A stretch of 7,714 nucleotides of DNA, taken from JBFLVU01 sp964589625 (lineage in GTDB: Bacteria; Acidobacteriota; UBA4820; DSQY01). The notes beneath the pieces were generated by a model. The model was given only the letters and a program-made list of their open reading frames with translations, did not search any database and had not been told where the DNA came from. Where the stretch lies: the NCBI GenBank assembly GCA_964589625.1, contig CAZPSH010000059.1, positions 1 through 7,714 on the forward strand. The letters run 5' to 3'. Made by a program: the position numbers and the translations under genes. Positions within the stretch are counted from its first letter, which is position 1. The number at the start of each line of letters is the position of its first letter. This document shows positions 1-5,691 of the stretch, piece after piece.

Positions 1-6
1 ACCTTT

Positions 7-42
7 GGGGCTAGTTTACTAGACCCCGCGGAGGCCGGCCTC
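7..42. other. hairpin and palindrome upstream of the glycosyltransferase
   Basis: An imperfect stem-loop lies at 7-27: GGGG plus CTAGT pairs with ACTAG plus CCCC across a TT loop, with one bulged A at 23. It is followed by the perfect 12-bp palindrome GAGGCCGGCCTC at 31-42. Neither is followed by a clear T-run, so a terminator for an off-window upstream gene is possible but weak. It could equally be the worn end of a repeat element like those elsewhere in the window. Confidence 0.35.
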
Positions 43-56
43 TTCATTCCATCTCG

Positions 57-112
57 CGTCTCTCGTCTCCCGTCTCCCGTCTAACGTCTATCGTCTAACG
101 TCTAACGTCCTT
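57..112 (+). repeat. heptamer array 1 (CGTCTNN x8)
   Basis: Eight consecutive 7-nt units start with CGTCT or CGTCC and vary only in the last two or three bases (CT, CC, CC, AA, AT, AA, AA, then a degenerate CGTCCTT). The register is perfect. The array ends 11 nt before the glycosyltransferase start codon, so it would form most of that gene's 5' leader if transcription begins upstream. It belongs to the same family as the arrays at 3797, 5433, 5593 and 7525. Confidence 0.9.
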
Positions 113-123
113 AGGATTTCCCC

Positions 124-1089
124 ATGGTCATTCAACCTCCGAAAATCGGCGTGGTGATCCTGAACTACAACGCGGCGCAGGATGTCCTGCGCTGTCTGGC
201 CTCGCTCCGGCTGGCCAAGGGCGGCGAGCGTCGCACGTGGATCGTGGACAACGCCTCCACCGACGGCTCCGCCGCCGCCGTCCCTCCGGCCCTCGGCCCG
301 GACGAGGTGTGGTTCCCCACGGGCGAGAACCTCGGCTACGCCGGCGGCAACAACGCGGGCATCCGCGAAGCCCTGGCCTGGGGTGCCGACTACGTCCTGG
401 TCCTCAACCCGGACGTGGAGGTGGACCCGGAGTTCCTGCCGCCCCTCGTGCGCGCCCTCGAAGCCTCCCCGCGTGCCGGCATGGCCTGCCCCCTGGTGCT
501 CCACGAGGACGGCGAGCGGGCCCAGTCCCTGGGGGGCGACGTGAACCTCTGGACGGGCCGCTGCGGCCGGCGGCTGTACGGCGCGCCCCTCGGCTCCGTG
601 GACGAGAAACGCTGGGCCGAGGTGGACTTTCCCCACGGCGCCTGCGTGCTGATCAAGCGGTCTCTCTTCGAGGAGATCGGCCTGTTCAACGAGGCCTATT
701 TCCTATACTACGAGGACGCCGAGCTCGGCCTGCGCGCCCGGCGCGAGGGCCTGACGACCCTCGCCATCGCCCAGAGCCGCGTGCGCCACCGCGACACCAC
801 CGAGGCCGGCGCGGCGAGCCCCGTGGTCTCCTACCACGGCACGCGCAACCAGGCGTGGCTCGTGGCCGAGTACGGGCGCTTTCCCCAGCGCGCCGCCTTC
901 CTCCTCCTGTCGGCCTACGGCCGGTGGCCCCTGAAATTCGCCGCGCGCCTGCTCCGGGGCCGCCTGCGCGCCGCGTGGGCCGTCTTCCGGGGCGCCCTAC
1001 ACGGCCAATTCTCCAAGGAATGGCGCCGCGGAGACCACCTCGCCGTTCCCTGGCGCGGCCATCCCCGCGTCATCCAGGCCCTGCCGTAG
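124..1089 (+). CDS. family 2 glycosyltransferase (rhamnosyltransferase-like)
   Basis: This 321-aa cytoplasmic or membrane-associated GT2 enzyme is expected to move a sugar from a nucleotide-sugar donor to a lipid-linked glycan in polysaccharide assembly. The GT-A fold signature is complete. The N-terminal strand VVILNYN is at 10-16, the nucleotide-binding DNASTDGS at 42-49, and NLGYAGGNNAGI at 69-80. The metal-binding DXD-type motif is NPDVEVD at 95-101, the acceptor-side segment DFPHGACVLIKR at 168-179, and the catalytic-base region YYEDAELGLRAR at 195-206. This pattern matches WcaE/RfbF-type rhamnosyltransferases, but the donor and acceptor cannot be read from sequence. The C-terminus (about 240-321) is rich in Arg and hydrophobic residues, suggesting peripheral membrane contact. 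The ATG at 124 is preceded by AGGA at 113-116 with 7-nt spacing, and the protein begins directly with the Rossmann strand, so this start is preferred. A heptamer array lies immediately upstream. Confidence 0.95.
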   Translation: MVIQPPKIGVVILNYNAAQDVLRCLASLRLAKGGERRTWIVDNASTDGSAAAVPPALGPDEVWFPTGENLGYAGGNNAGIREALAWGADYVLVLNPDVEVDPEFLPPLVRALEASPRAGMACPLVLHEDGERAQSLGGDVNLWTGRCGRRLYGAPLGSVDEKRWAEVDFPHGACVLIKRSLFEEIGLFNEAYFLYYEDAELGLRARREGLTTLAIAQSRVRHRDTTEAGAASPVVSYHGTRNQAWLVAEYGRFPQRAAFLLLSAYGRWPLKFAARLLRGRLRAAWAVFRGALHGQFSKEWRRGDHLAVPWRGHPRVIQALP

Positions 1090-1208
1090 GGGAGGCGCGC
1101 CGGCGGCATGGAAGCGTATGTGAACAAAGTTCTCGATAGGCTGACATCATAGACAAAATGCACACAAGTTGCAGAGAACAATAGGCATCTTCCAAATCTT
1201 TTATTTGC

Positions 1209-1240
1209 AAGGCCTCGGGGGTTGCCAAGGCCTTTTTTTT
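1209..1240 (+). terminator. intrinsic terminator ahead of the wzc-like gene
   Basis: AAGGCCT (1209-1215) pairs with AGGCCTT (1228-1234) across a 12-nt loop, and the stem runs into eight T residues (1233-1240). This is a standard Rho-independent layout on the + strand, about 120 nt after the glycosyltransferase stop. It would end the glycosyltransferase transcript, or attenuate read-through into the Wzc-like gene. A candidate promoter overlaps it. Confidence 0.7.
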
Positions 1241-1250
1241 GTCGTATGCT
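1222..1250 (+). promoter_or_regulatory. candidate sigma70-type promoter for the wzc-like gene
   Basis: TTGCCA (1222-1227, 5 of 6 to TTGACA) and TATGCT (1245-1250, 4 of 6 to TATAAT) are separated by exactly 17 nt. Transcription would start near 1257, leaving a leader of about 93 nt before the ATG at 1350. The -35 box lies in the loop of the terminator hairpin and the spacer holds its 3' arm and T-run, so one segment would both stop upstream transcription and begin the next unit. It is predicted from consensus only. Confidence 0.4.
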
Positions 1251-1336
1251 GCCCCCTTGAATCGGATGGTTGCGCGGAACGAAGGGGTGCTGGGGCGCCC
1301 AGCGCGTGGATCGCGGCTTCTTTCGGCCCGTCCGAG

Positions 1337-1343
1337 AAGGGGG
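1337..1343 (+). promoter_or_regulatory. ribosome binding site deciding the wzc-like start
   Basis: AAGGGGG ends 6 nt before the ATG at 1350. The open frame continues upstream to a TTG at 1239, but that TTG lies in the terminator T-run and lacks a Shine-Dalgarno sequence. The 37 extra residues are Arg-rich and do not resemble the family. The ATG at 1350 is therefore the better start. Confidence 0.65.
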
Positions 1344-1349
1344 ATCCGG

Positions 1350-3491
1350 ATGACCGACGAGCCTCGCGAAGAGCTCGGCGCTCCGCGGTACGAGCCACGC
1401 GGCGACGCAGGGCAGGAATTGGACGTCGGTGAGTACCTTCGCCTTTTCCTGGACTACCGATGGTGGATTGGCGGCGTCACCCTAGCGGCCACGCTGGCGG
1501 GTCTCCTGTATGCCTTCCTGGCGACCCCCATTTATACGGCCAGCGCTACCCTCTTCATCGACCGCGGATCCCAGAAAGCCACCACCAAGGAATTGGGCAA
1601 CGTCGTCTCTTCGGACCTCACCACCGAGCTCTTCTTCAACTCCCAGGTGGACCTGATGAAGAGCAAGGAGGTGGCGAGGCGGGCCTTCGAGCGCCTGAAG
1701 CTCGATACCCATCGGGCCTTTGTCGGGAGTGAAAGGCCGGTGGACCGTTTCCAAAGGAGCATCTCCGTCCAGCGCCGCCGGGACAGCGCCCTGTTCACCC
1801 TGTCCGTCAGCGCCCCCTACAAGGAGGACGTGGCGGGTTGGGCCAACGCCTTGGCCGACGCGTACAACGAAGTCTCCCTGCACCAGAAGATGCAGATCCT
1901 TCGGGAGGCGGACCGTTTGATGGCCGACCAGTCGGCCAAGATGGAAAAGGAATACGAACGCTTGAAGCGCCTGTACGGGGAGCAGTTGCGGGCCAGCGGC
2001 TCGTACTTTCCCGAGAACCAGCGGGAGATCCTCGACAAGCGGATCGAGGCCCTCGAACTCCGGCTCAACGAAGTGGGTGTCCAGGAGGGAGAGGTCTGCG
2101 CCATCCTCTCCCAGGTTTCGGCCATCCAGTCCGGCGCCGGCGATCCCGTCAGCCTGCCCTCGTCGGCGGAGGACCCATCCCTCCAAGATATGACCCGCCA
2201 GTACAACGACATGGTCCGGGACCTCTCCCGCCTGCTGATGAAGTTCACCCCCAAGCACCCCGAGGTGGAGAACCTCAAGAGCCGAATCGTCCGGCAAGGC
2301 GAGGCCATCGAGGCCACCTACCGCCACCGGTTGGCCGCCCTGCGGTCGGAAAAGGGCTCCCTCACCGCCGACCTGTCCCGGCTCAAGGCGGAGGCCATTG
2401 CGGCCACCCAGCAGTCGGGCCAAAGCGAGTCCCTTGCGGCGGGCGTGGAAGCCGTTCGCAAGTACATGGAACTGCTCGTGGAGAAAATGAGGGAGGTGGA
2501 CCTGGCCAGCAACCTCCTTTCCAACGCCGTCCAGGTGGTGGACCGCGCCGAGACCCCCGCCGGGCCGAGCAAACCCAAGAAGAAGATGGTCGTCCTGCTG
2601 GCCTTCATGCTCGGTCTCATGGGTTCGGCGGGGTCGGTCCTGCTCCTGCAGGTCCTCGACAAACGGGTCAAAGATCCGGAGGTCTTGGAAAAGCGGGTGG
2701 GGCTTTCCCTCTTCGGGGTCATCCCGGTCCACACGGGCGACACCCGCGCCTTCGGCGTGGAGGCCTTCCTGAACCTCCGGACCTCCCTCCTCTATGCCAG
2801 CGACCACAAGGCGAAGCGCGTTTGGATGATCACCTCCCCTTCCGCCGGGGAAGGCAAGAGCACCATCGCCGCCAACCTCGCCATCACGCTGGCCTCCTCC
2901 GGGGACAAGGTGCTTCTCATCGATTGCGACCTCCGCAAGCCGTCCCTCCACACCATGTTTAGAAAGGAACGCCAGCCCGGCCTGGCGGAGTACCTGGCCG
3001 CCGAAGGGGACTCACCCGAGGGCTACAACACTCCCGCGGGCAAGCCGGGCCTTTGGCTTATGACGGCGGGCAAGACACCCGCCAATCCGCCCATTCTCTT
3101 CGGCACGGACAAGTTTCGAGGCCTTTTGCAGTCGGCTCGGGCCCAGTTTGACTGGGTGATCCTCGATACGCCCCCGGTCCTGGCCGTTACGGACCCGCTC
3201 ATCCTGGCCGACCATGCCGAGGGGATCCTCCTCGTGGCCCGGTACAGGGCCACCCACGTTCCCCTTCTCGACCGGGTCATGGTTGAATTCCACCGCATCG
3301 GCAAGCCCGTGGCCGGAGCCATCCTCAATCAATTCGAGTGGACCCGGCACTACTACTACAACAACTACTACTACAAGCATTATCGGTACTATTACGGCAA
3401 GGAGGCGCCGCTCACCCTTTGGCAGAGGGTTCGTCGGCGCGCCTTCGGCTGGCGGGGGCCTGCCACCGGGGGGACCTCCACCCTGCTATGA
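1350..3491 (+). CDS. polysaccharide co-polymerase / BY-kinase (Wzc-like tyrosine autokinase)
   Basis: This 713-aa inner-membrane protein joins a Wzz chain-length domain to a cytoplasmic bacterial tyrosine kinase, as in Wzc. Cycles of tail phosphorylation and dephosphorylation control polymer length and export in this family. TM1 is about 38-58 and opens the Wzz domain (LATPIYTASATLFIDRG). A periplasmic coiled-coil region follows (about 179-245 and 281-355), holding the conserved FTPKHPEV at 299-306. A Pro-rich segment at 403-409 precedes TM2 (about 413-434), then DKRVKDPEVLEKRVG leads into the kinase. Walker A is SAGEGKST (498-505, K503), Walker A' is LLIDCDLRKP (D525, D527) and Walker B is WVILDTPP (D606). 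The C-terminal autophosphorylation cluster at 668-682 has ten tyrosines in fifteen residues. Domain order and length match one-piece proteobacterial-type kinases rather than the split CpsC/CpsD pairs of Firmicutes. All catalytic motifs look intact. Confidence 0.96.
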   Translation: MTDEPREELGAPRYEPRGDAGQELDVGEYLRLFLDYRWWIGGVTLAATLAGLLYAFLATPIYTASATLFIDRGSQKATTKELGNVVSSDLTTELFFNSQVDLMKSKEVARRAFERLKLDTHRAFVGSERPVDRFQRSISVQRRRDSALFTLSVSAPYKEDVAGWANALADAYNEVSLHQKMQILREADRLMADQSAKMEKEYERLKRLYGEQLRASGSYFPENQREILDKRIEALELRLNEVGVQEGEVCAILSQVSAIQSGAGDPVSLPSSAEDPSLQDMTRQYNDMVRDLSRLLMKFTPKHPEVENLKSRIVRQGEAIEATYRHRLAALRSEKGSLTADLSRLKAEAIAATQQSGQSESLAAGVEAVRKYMELLVEKMREVDLASNLLSNAVQVVDRAETPAGPSKPKKKMVVLLAFMLGLMGSAGSVLLLQVLDKRVKDPEVLEKRVGLSLFGVIPVHTGDTRAFGVEAFLNLRTSLLYASDHKAKRVWMITSPSAGEGKSTIAANLAITLASSGDKVLLIDCDLRKPSLHTMFRKERQPGLAEYLAAEGDSPEGYNTPAGKPGLWLMTAGKTPANPPILFGTDKFRGLLQSARAQFDWVILDTPPVLAVTDPLILADHAEGILLVARYRATHVPLLDRVMVEFHRIGKPVAGAILNQFEWTRHYYYNNYYYKHYRYYYGKEAPLTLWQRVRRRAFGWRGPATGGTSTLL

Positions 3492-3757
3492 GGTTCCTTG
3501 GGGACATCGGCGCCGGCGGCGGGATCGCGACCTTGCGATCCCTGGGGGCGTATACTTTAATCAGCCGAGGTGGGGCGGAGCACAATCGGCAAGGGGGGGC
3601 GCACGCCCCTCTTTGCGCGTAAGCCTCAGGCGGGACGGTCTGGGCCCCCGGCCTTGTTTAGAACTCTTAGGTTCATAGGCGGAGCTACGCCCCCTCGGAA
3701 GCATATAATTCGTTAAATACGTGTAGTCCGCGATATCTTCTTTAGCGAAAACCGGCA
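3492..3757. other. spacer without a recognised gene, with -10-like sites
   Basis: No convincing gene is seen. Part of this stretch (about 3650-3745) is richer in A+T than the genes. A perfect TATAAT occurs at 3704-3709 and a TATACT at 3551-3556, but neither has a fair -35 box at 16-18 nt. At 3743-3755 the sequence TAGCGAAAACCGG repeats the left arm of the composite repeat seen after the ligase gene (5378 onward) and after hepT (6550 onward). Confidence 0.4.
3593..3614 (+). terminator. weak candidate terminator after the wzc-like gene
   Basis: GGGGC (3596-3600) pairs with GCCCC (3605-3609) across GCAC, followed by TCTTTG. The stem is strong but the T-run is short and interrupted, so termination efficiency is doubtful. 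It lies about 100 nt after the Wzc-like stop codon. Confidence 0.3.
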
Positions 3758-3788
3758 GGCCTCTGTAGGAGCGCTCTCCAGAGCGCGA
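3758..3788 (+). repeat. GTAG-footed REP-like hairpin, copy A
   Basis: GTAG at 3765-3768 is followed by a strong hairpin in which GCGCTCT (3771-3777) pairs with AGAGCGC (3780-3786). All 31 bases from 3758 to 3788 recur identically at 5554-5584. Homology continues into the start of the following heptamer array (3758-3803 against 5554-5599, three mismatches and no gaps). A GTAG foot plus imperfect hairpin is the layout of REP elements mobilised by RAYT (TnpA-REP) transposases; no such transposase gene is in this window. Confidence 0.75.
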
Positions 3789-3796
3789 ATCTTTCT

Positions 3797-3908
3797 CGTC
3801 TCCCGTCTATCATCTCTCGTCTAACGTCTCCCGTCTAACGTCTACCGTCTAACGTCTACCGTCTCCCGTTTTACGTTTTCCGCCTCCCGTCTCACGTCTC
3901 ACGCTTTG
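3797..3908 (+). repeat. heptamer array 2 (CGTCTNN x16)
   Basis: Sixteen 7-nt units occur without a single insertion or deletion. Most read CGTCT plus CC, AA, AC, AT or CA. Variants are CATCTCT, CGTTTTA, CGTTTTC, CGCCTCC and a final CGCTTTG. It directly follows the REP-like hairpin at 3758 and precedes the GC-rich palindrome at 3925. Confidence 0.92.
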
Positions 3909-3924
3909 CACCAGGCGGGAGGAA

Positions 3925-3986
3925 GGCGGGCGAGGGCGCCCGCCCCACGGATCTCGTTTTCGCCTTTGTTGTTCAATCCCAAATCC
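3925..3986. repeat. GC-rich palindrome plus right arm, copy 1
   Basis: GGCGGGCG (3925-3932) pairs with CGCCCGCC (3937-3944) across AGGG, and is followed by CCCCACG. The right arm then reads GGATCTCGTTTTCGCC and TTTGTTGTT, ending in ATCCCAAATCC. This 62-bp stretch recurs at 6562-6623 with two mismatches, and its first 25 bases recur at 5390-5414. It ends 17 nt before the start codon of the ligase gene, so that gene's leader is largely repeat. Confidence 0.88.
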
Positions 3987-4003
3987 GGCTTGACTCTCCC
4001 CCC

Positions 4004-5380
4004 ATGCCCCTGGCGATCGCCCTCTCCCTGATCCTCGCTTTCTCGGTGCTGGCCTTCGGCGCCGTGGAGGCCTGGGCGTCCGCGTCGGTGGAGGTGGCCC
4101 TCTTCGCCCTCCTCGCCTGGGCCGTCTGGCGGGACCGGGAGGCCCTGCGCCCTCCCGTGCGCCTCTTCGTTCCGTCGCTTCTCGTGGCGGCCCTCGCCAT
4201 CGTGGCCGTGCTCCAGCTCGTCCCTCTGCCGGTATCGTGGTGGGCCTCCCTCGGGGACGAGCGCGCCGCGGTCCAAAGGGAAGCCGTGGAGGCCGAAAGG
4301 CTCCTGCGCTCCGCGCCCTACCGCACCCATCCCGTGACGGGCGAGGCCCTTCCCGAGGACCGGGAGCCGGTCCTGACGCCGGCCCCGGCCGCCACCCTCC
4401 CCGCCTCCTTCGCTCCCCTCCAGACGGGACGGGCCTTCGTGGCCCTCGCCGCGGCCCTGGTCTTCCTCTTTCTCCTGGAGAGGGCCTCCTCCCAAGGCCG
4501 CGAGCCCCTCCGCCTGCTGGCCCTCGTGGCAGGAATCCTGGGGCTCGGTGTGGGCCTCGTGGCCCTGATCCAGTTCCGTCCGGGCGCGGCCAAGGTCCTG
4601 GGCCTTCGGGAGAGCGCCCACGCGGGCGGGGCCTTCGGCCCCTTCATCAATGAGAACAACGGCATGGGCTTCGTGAACGTGGCCTTCTGCCTCCTGTACT
4701 ACCTTCTCTACCGGAAGGCCCGGAACCACAAGCGGATGACGAACCGCGTCGGCGTCGCCATCCTGGCCTTCGGCCTCGCCGGCTTCCACGCCGCCCTCCT
4801 CCTCATGCGCACGAGCGGGGCGGGCCTCTGGACGGCGCTCCTCCTCCCGGTGGCCTTCGGCCTGCAGGCCCTGAGGAAGCGGCCCGCCCTCCTGGCCGCC
4901 ACGTGCCTGGGTCTCGCCGCCCTGCTGGGGTCGGGCGCCTTCGTGGCCCTGCGCCACCACTTCACGGACCTCCACGGCCGCCTGGGGATCTGGCAGAACG
5001 CCCTCGGACAGGACCACTGGCTCGCCGGGAACGGCCTGGGCGCCTTCGCCGACCGGTTCCCGTCCGTGATGACCGACCTGCCCACCCGAAGCGCCGTGCT
5101 CTGGCTCTATCCCGAGAACGAGTTCTTCCAGCTCTTCTTTGAGGCGGGGGCCGCCGGCCTCCTCCTGGGCCTGCTCGCCCTGGCCTTCGTCGGTCTCCTC
5201 GGGTACCACGCGATCCTTTCCGGGGGCGGCGCCTTTCTCCTGGTGCCCGCCCTCTGGGGCGAGGCGCTCCACGCCTTCACCGATTTCCACTTCCACCTCT
5301 GGCCCGTGGCCATGGCCTACCTCCTCCTCGTGGCCGTCGCCGTCCGGGCCGTCGAAAGCCAGAGCCGCAGGGGAGATTAG
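4004..5380 (+). CDS. O-antigen ligase/polymerase-family membrane protein (Wzy_C type)
   Basis: This 458-aa polytopic inner-membrane protein likely joins or transfers undecaprenyl-linked glycan on the outer face of the membrane. Hydrophobic segments run through the whole chain (for example about 3-22, 28-43, 53-73, 143-158, 169-190, 221-236, 249-268, 273-290, 295-315, 380-402, 406-420 and 433-449). A large hydrophilic loop spans about 80-140. Family landmarks are GPFINENNGMGFVN (212-225), HGRLGIW with the conserved Arg (R326), AGNGLGAFADRFP (341-353), ENEFFQLFFEAGAAGLLL (371-388) and HAFTDFHFHLWP (423-434). Ligase and Wzy polymerase cannot be told apart here. The usual HN at the start of the 371 motif is EN. 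No Shine-Dalgarno sequence is seen before ATG 4004, but the first membrane segment begins at once, so the start cannot lie much further in. The last twelve codons and the stop lie within a repeat found again at 6516. Confidence 0.92.
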   Translation: MPLAIALSLILAFSVLAFGAVEAWASASVEVALFALLAWAVWRDREALRPPVRLFVPSLLVAALAIVAVLQLVPLPVSWWASLGDERAAVQREAVEAERLLRSAPYRTHPVTGEALPEDREPVLTPAPAATLPASFAPLQTGRAFVALAAALVFLFLLERASSQGREPLRLLALVAGILGLGVGLVALIQFRPGAAKVLGLRESAHAGGAFGPFINENNGMGFVNVAFCLLYYLLYRKARNHKRMTNRVGVAILAFGLAGFHAALLLMRTSGAGLWTALLLPVAFGLQALRKRPALLAATCLGLAALLGSGAFVALRHHFTDLHGRLGIWQNALGQDHWLAGNGLGAFADRFPSVMTDLPTRSAVLWLYPENEFFQLFFEAGAAGLLLGLLALAFVGLLGYHAILSGGGAFLLVPALWGEALHAFTDFHFHLWPVAMAYLLLVAVAVRAVESQSRRGD

Positions 5381-5414
5381 CGAAAACCAGGCGGGCGAGG
5401 GCGCCCGCCCCACG
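5344..5414. repeat. composite repeat at the ligase 3' end (left arm plus GC-rich palindrome, copy 2)
   Basis: These 71 bases match 6516-6586 with two mismatches (5377 T for C, 5389 A for G) and no gaps. The left arm holds the ligase's last codons and its TAG stop, then CGAAAACC, then the palindrome GGCGGGCG / CGCCCGCC (5390-5397 and 5402-5409) and CCCCACG. After 5414 it switches to a different module (GAGAACCGCGCCGAGTTGG) that recurs before array 5, instead of the right arm found at 3950 and 6587. Confidence 0.88.
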
Positions 5415-5432
5415 AGAACCGCGCCGAGTTGG
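5415..5432. repeat. short module preceding heptamer arrays
   Basis: AGAACCGCGCCGAGTTGG at 5415-5432 recurs at 7508-7524 with one base missing (AGAACGCGCC). Both copies run straight into a CGTCT heptamer array and both follow a GC-rich hairpin ending in a CTACG or CCACG sequence. Confidence 0.75.
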
Positions 5433-5474
5433 CGTCTCTTGTCTCACGTCTCCCGTTTTACGTTTCCCGTCTCT
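5433..5474 (+). repeat. heptamer array 3 (CGTCTNN x6)
   Basis: Six units are in register: CGTCTCT, TGTCTCA, CGTCTCC, CGTTTTA, CGTTTCC, CGTCTCT. The array ends exactly where the GTAG foot of the next REP-like hairpin begins (5475). Confidence 0.88.
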
Positions 5475-5553
5475 GTAGCGCGGCCGCCCCGGCCGCGGCT
5501 TCGAAGGCAAGCTACACGCGTAGCGGCCTTTGCTTGCCAAAGGCCGGCCCTTC
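5475..5553. repeat. cluster of GTAG-footed hairpins (REP/BIME-like)
   Basis: GTAG (5475-5478) is followed by CGCGGCCG (5479-5486) pairing with CGGCCGCG (5490-5497). An opposite-strand foot CTAC lies at 5512-5515. A second GTAG (5520-5523) is followed by CGGCCTTTG (5524-5532) pairing with CAAAGGCCG (5538-5546). CTAC and GTAG also pair with each other (GCTAC, ACGC loop, GTAGC). Paired REPs in opposing orientation are the usual plan of BIME-type elements. Confidence 0.7.
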
Positions 5554-5584
5554 GGCCTCTGTAGGAGCGCTCTCCAGAGCGCGA
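5554..5584 (+). repeat. GTAG-footed REP-like hairpin, copy B
   Basis: It is identical over 31 bases to 3758-3788: GTAG at 5561-5564 and the hairpin GCGCTCT / AGAGCGC at 5567-5573 and 5576-5582. It again leads into a heptamer array after an 8-nt link, as copy A does. Confidence 0.8.
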
Positions 5585-5592
5585 TCCTTTCC

Positions 5593-5641
5593 CGTCTCCC
5601 GTTTTCCGTCTAACGTCTCTCGTCTCACGTTTTCCGTTTCT
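5593..5641 (+). repeat. heptamer array 4 (CGTCTNN x7)
   Basis: Seven units are in perfect register: CGTCTCC, CGTTTTC, CGTCTAA, CGTCTCT, CGTCTCA, CGTTTTC, CGTTTCT. GTGGCGCTTCCGCC follows, a likely decayed version of the GTAGCGCGGCCGCC hairpin that follows array 3. The array sits about 50 nt before the mntA start codon. Confidence 0.9.
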
Positions 5642-5691
5642 GTGGCGCTTCCGCCCCTCAAGGTCCTCTCTCTCCAAGCCGAGGAGAACCG

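Noticed and set aside
1158..1173. Sigma54 promoter (-24/-12) before the kinase gene
   Set aside because: The -12 part (TTGCA) fits, but the nearly invariant GG of the -24 element is TG here, so it is not listed as a feature.
1239..1349. 37-residue N-terminal extension of the kinase from a TTG start
   Set aside because: The TTG lies in the T-run of a terminator and lacks a ribosome site, and the extension has no family similarity. ATG 1350 has AAGGGGG at good spacing.
1130..1349. c-di-GMP or other known riboswitch in the kinase leader
   Set aside because: I could not find conserved aptamer core sequences. Only a simple terminator hairpin is visible.
1482..2951. Long open frame (489 codons) on the minus strand across the kinase gene
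   Set aside because: It is the antisense shadow of a GC-rich gene with strong third-position bias. Its composition (Gly, His and Glu rich) has no domain pattern.
3488..3622. 44-codon frame starting ATGA at the stop of the kinase gene
   Set aside because: The overlap with the upstream stop looks operon-like, but the peptide is Gly-rich, has no recognisable motif and ends in a GC-rich hairpin. It is most likely chance.
3704..3709. Perfect TATAAT as promoter for the ligase gene
   Set aside because: There is no -35 box at a suitable distance, and it is nearly 300 nt from the start codon, with arrays and hairpins between.
3492..4003. Insertion sequence or transposase remnant in the large spacer
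   Set aside because: No transposase-like reading frame, IS-type terminal inverted repeats or target duplication could be recognised. Only short repeat modules are present.
3899..5413. Long open frame (504 codons) on the minus strand across the ligase gene
   Set aside because: It is antisense to a clear membrane protein and has a low-complexity Gly/Glu/His composition, a usual artefact of high GC content.
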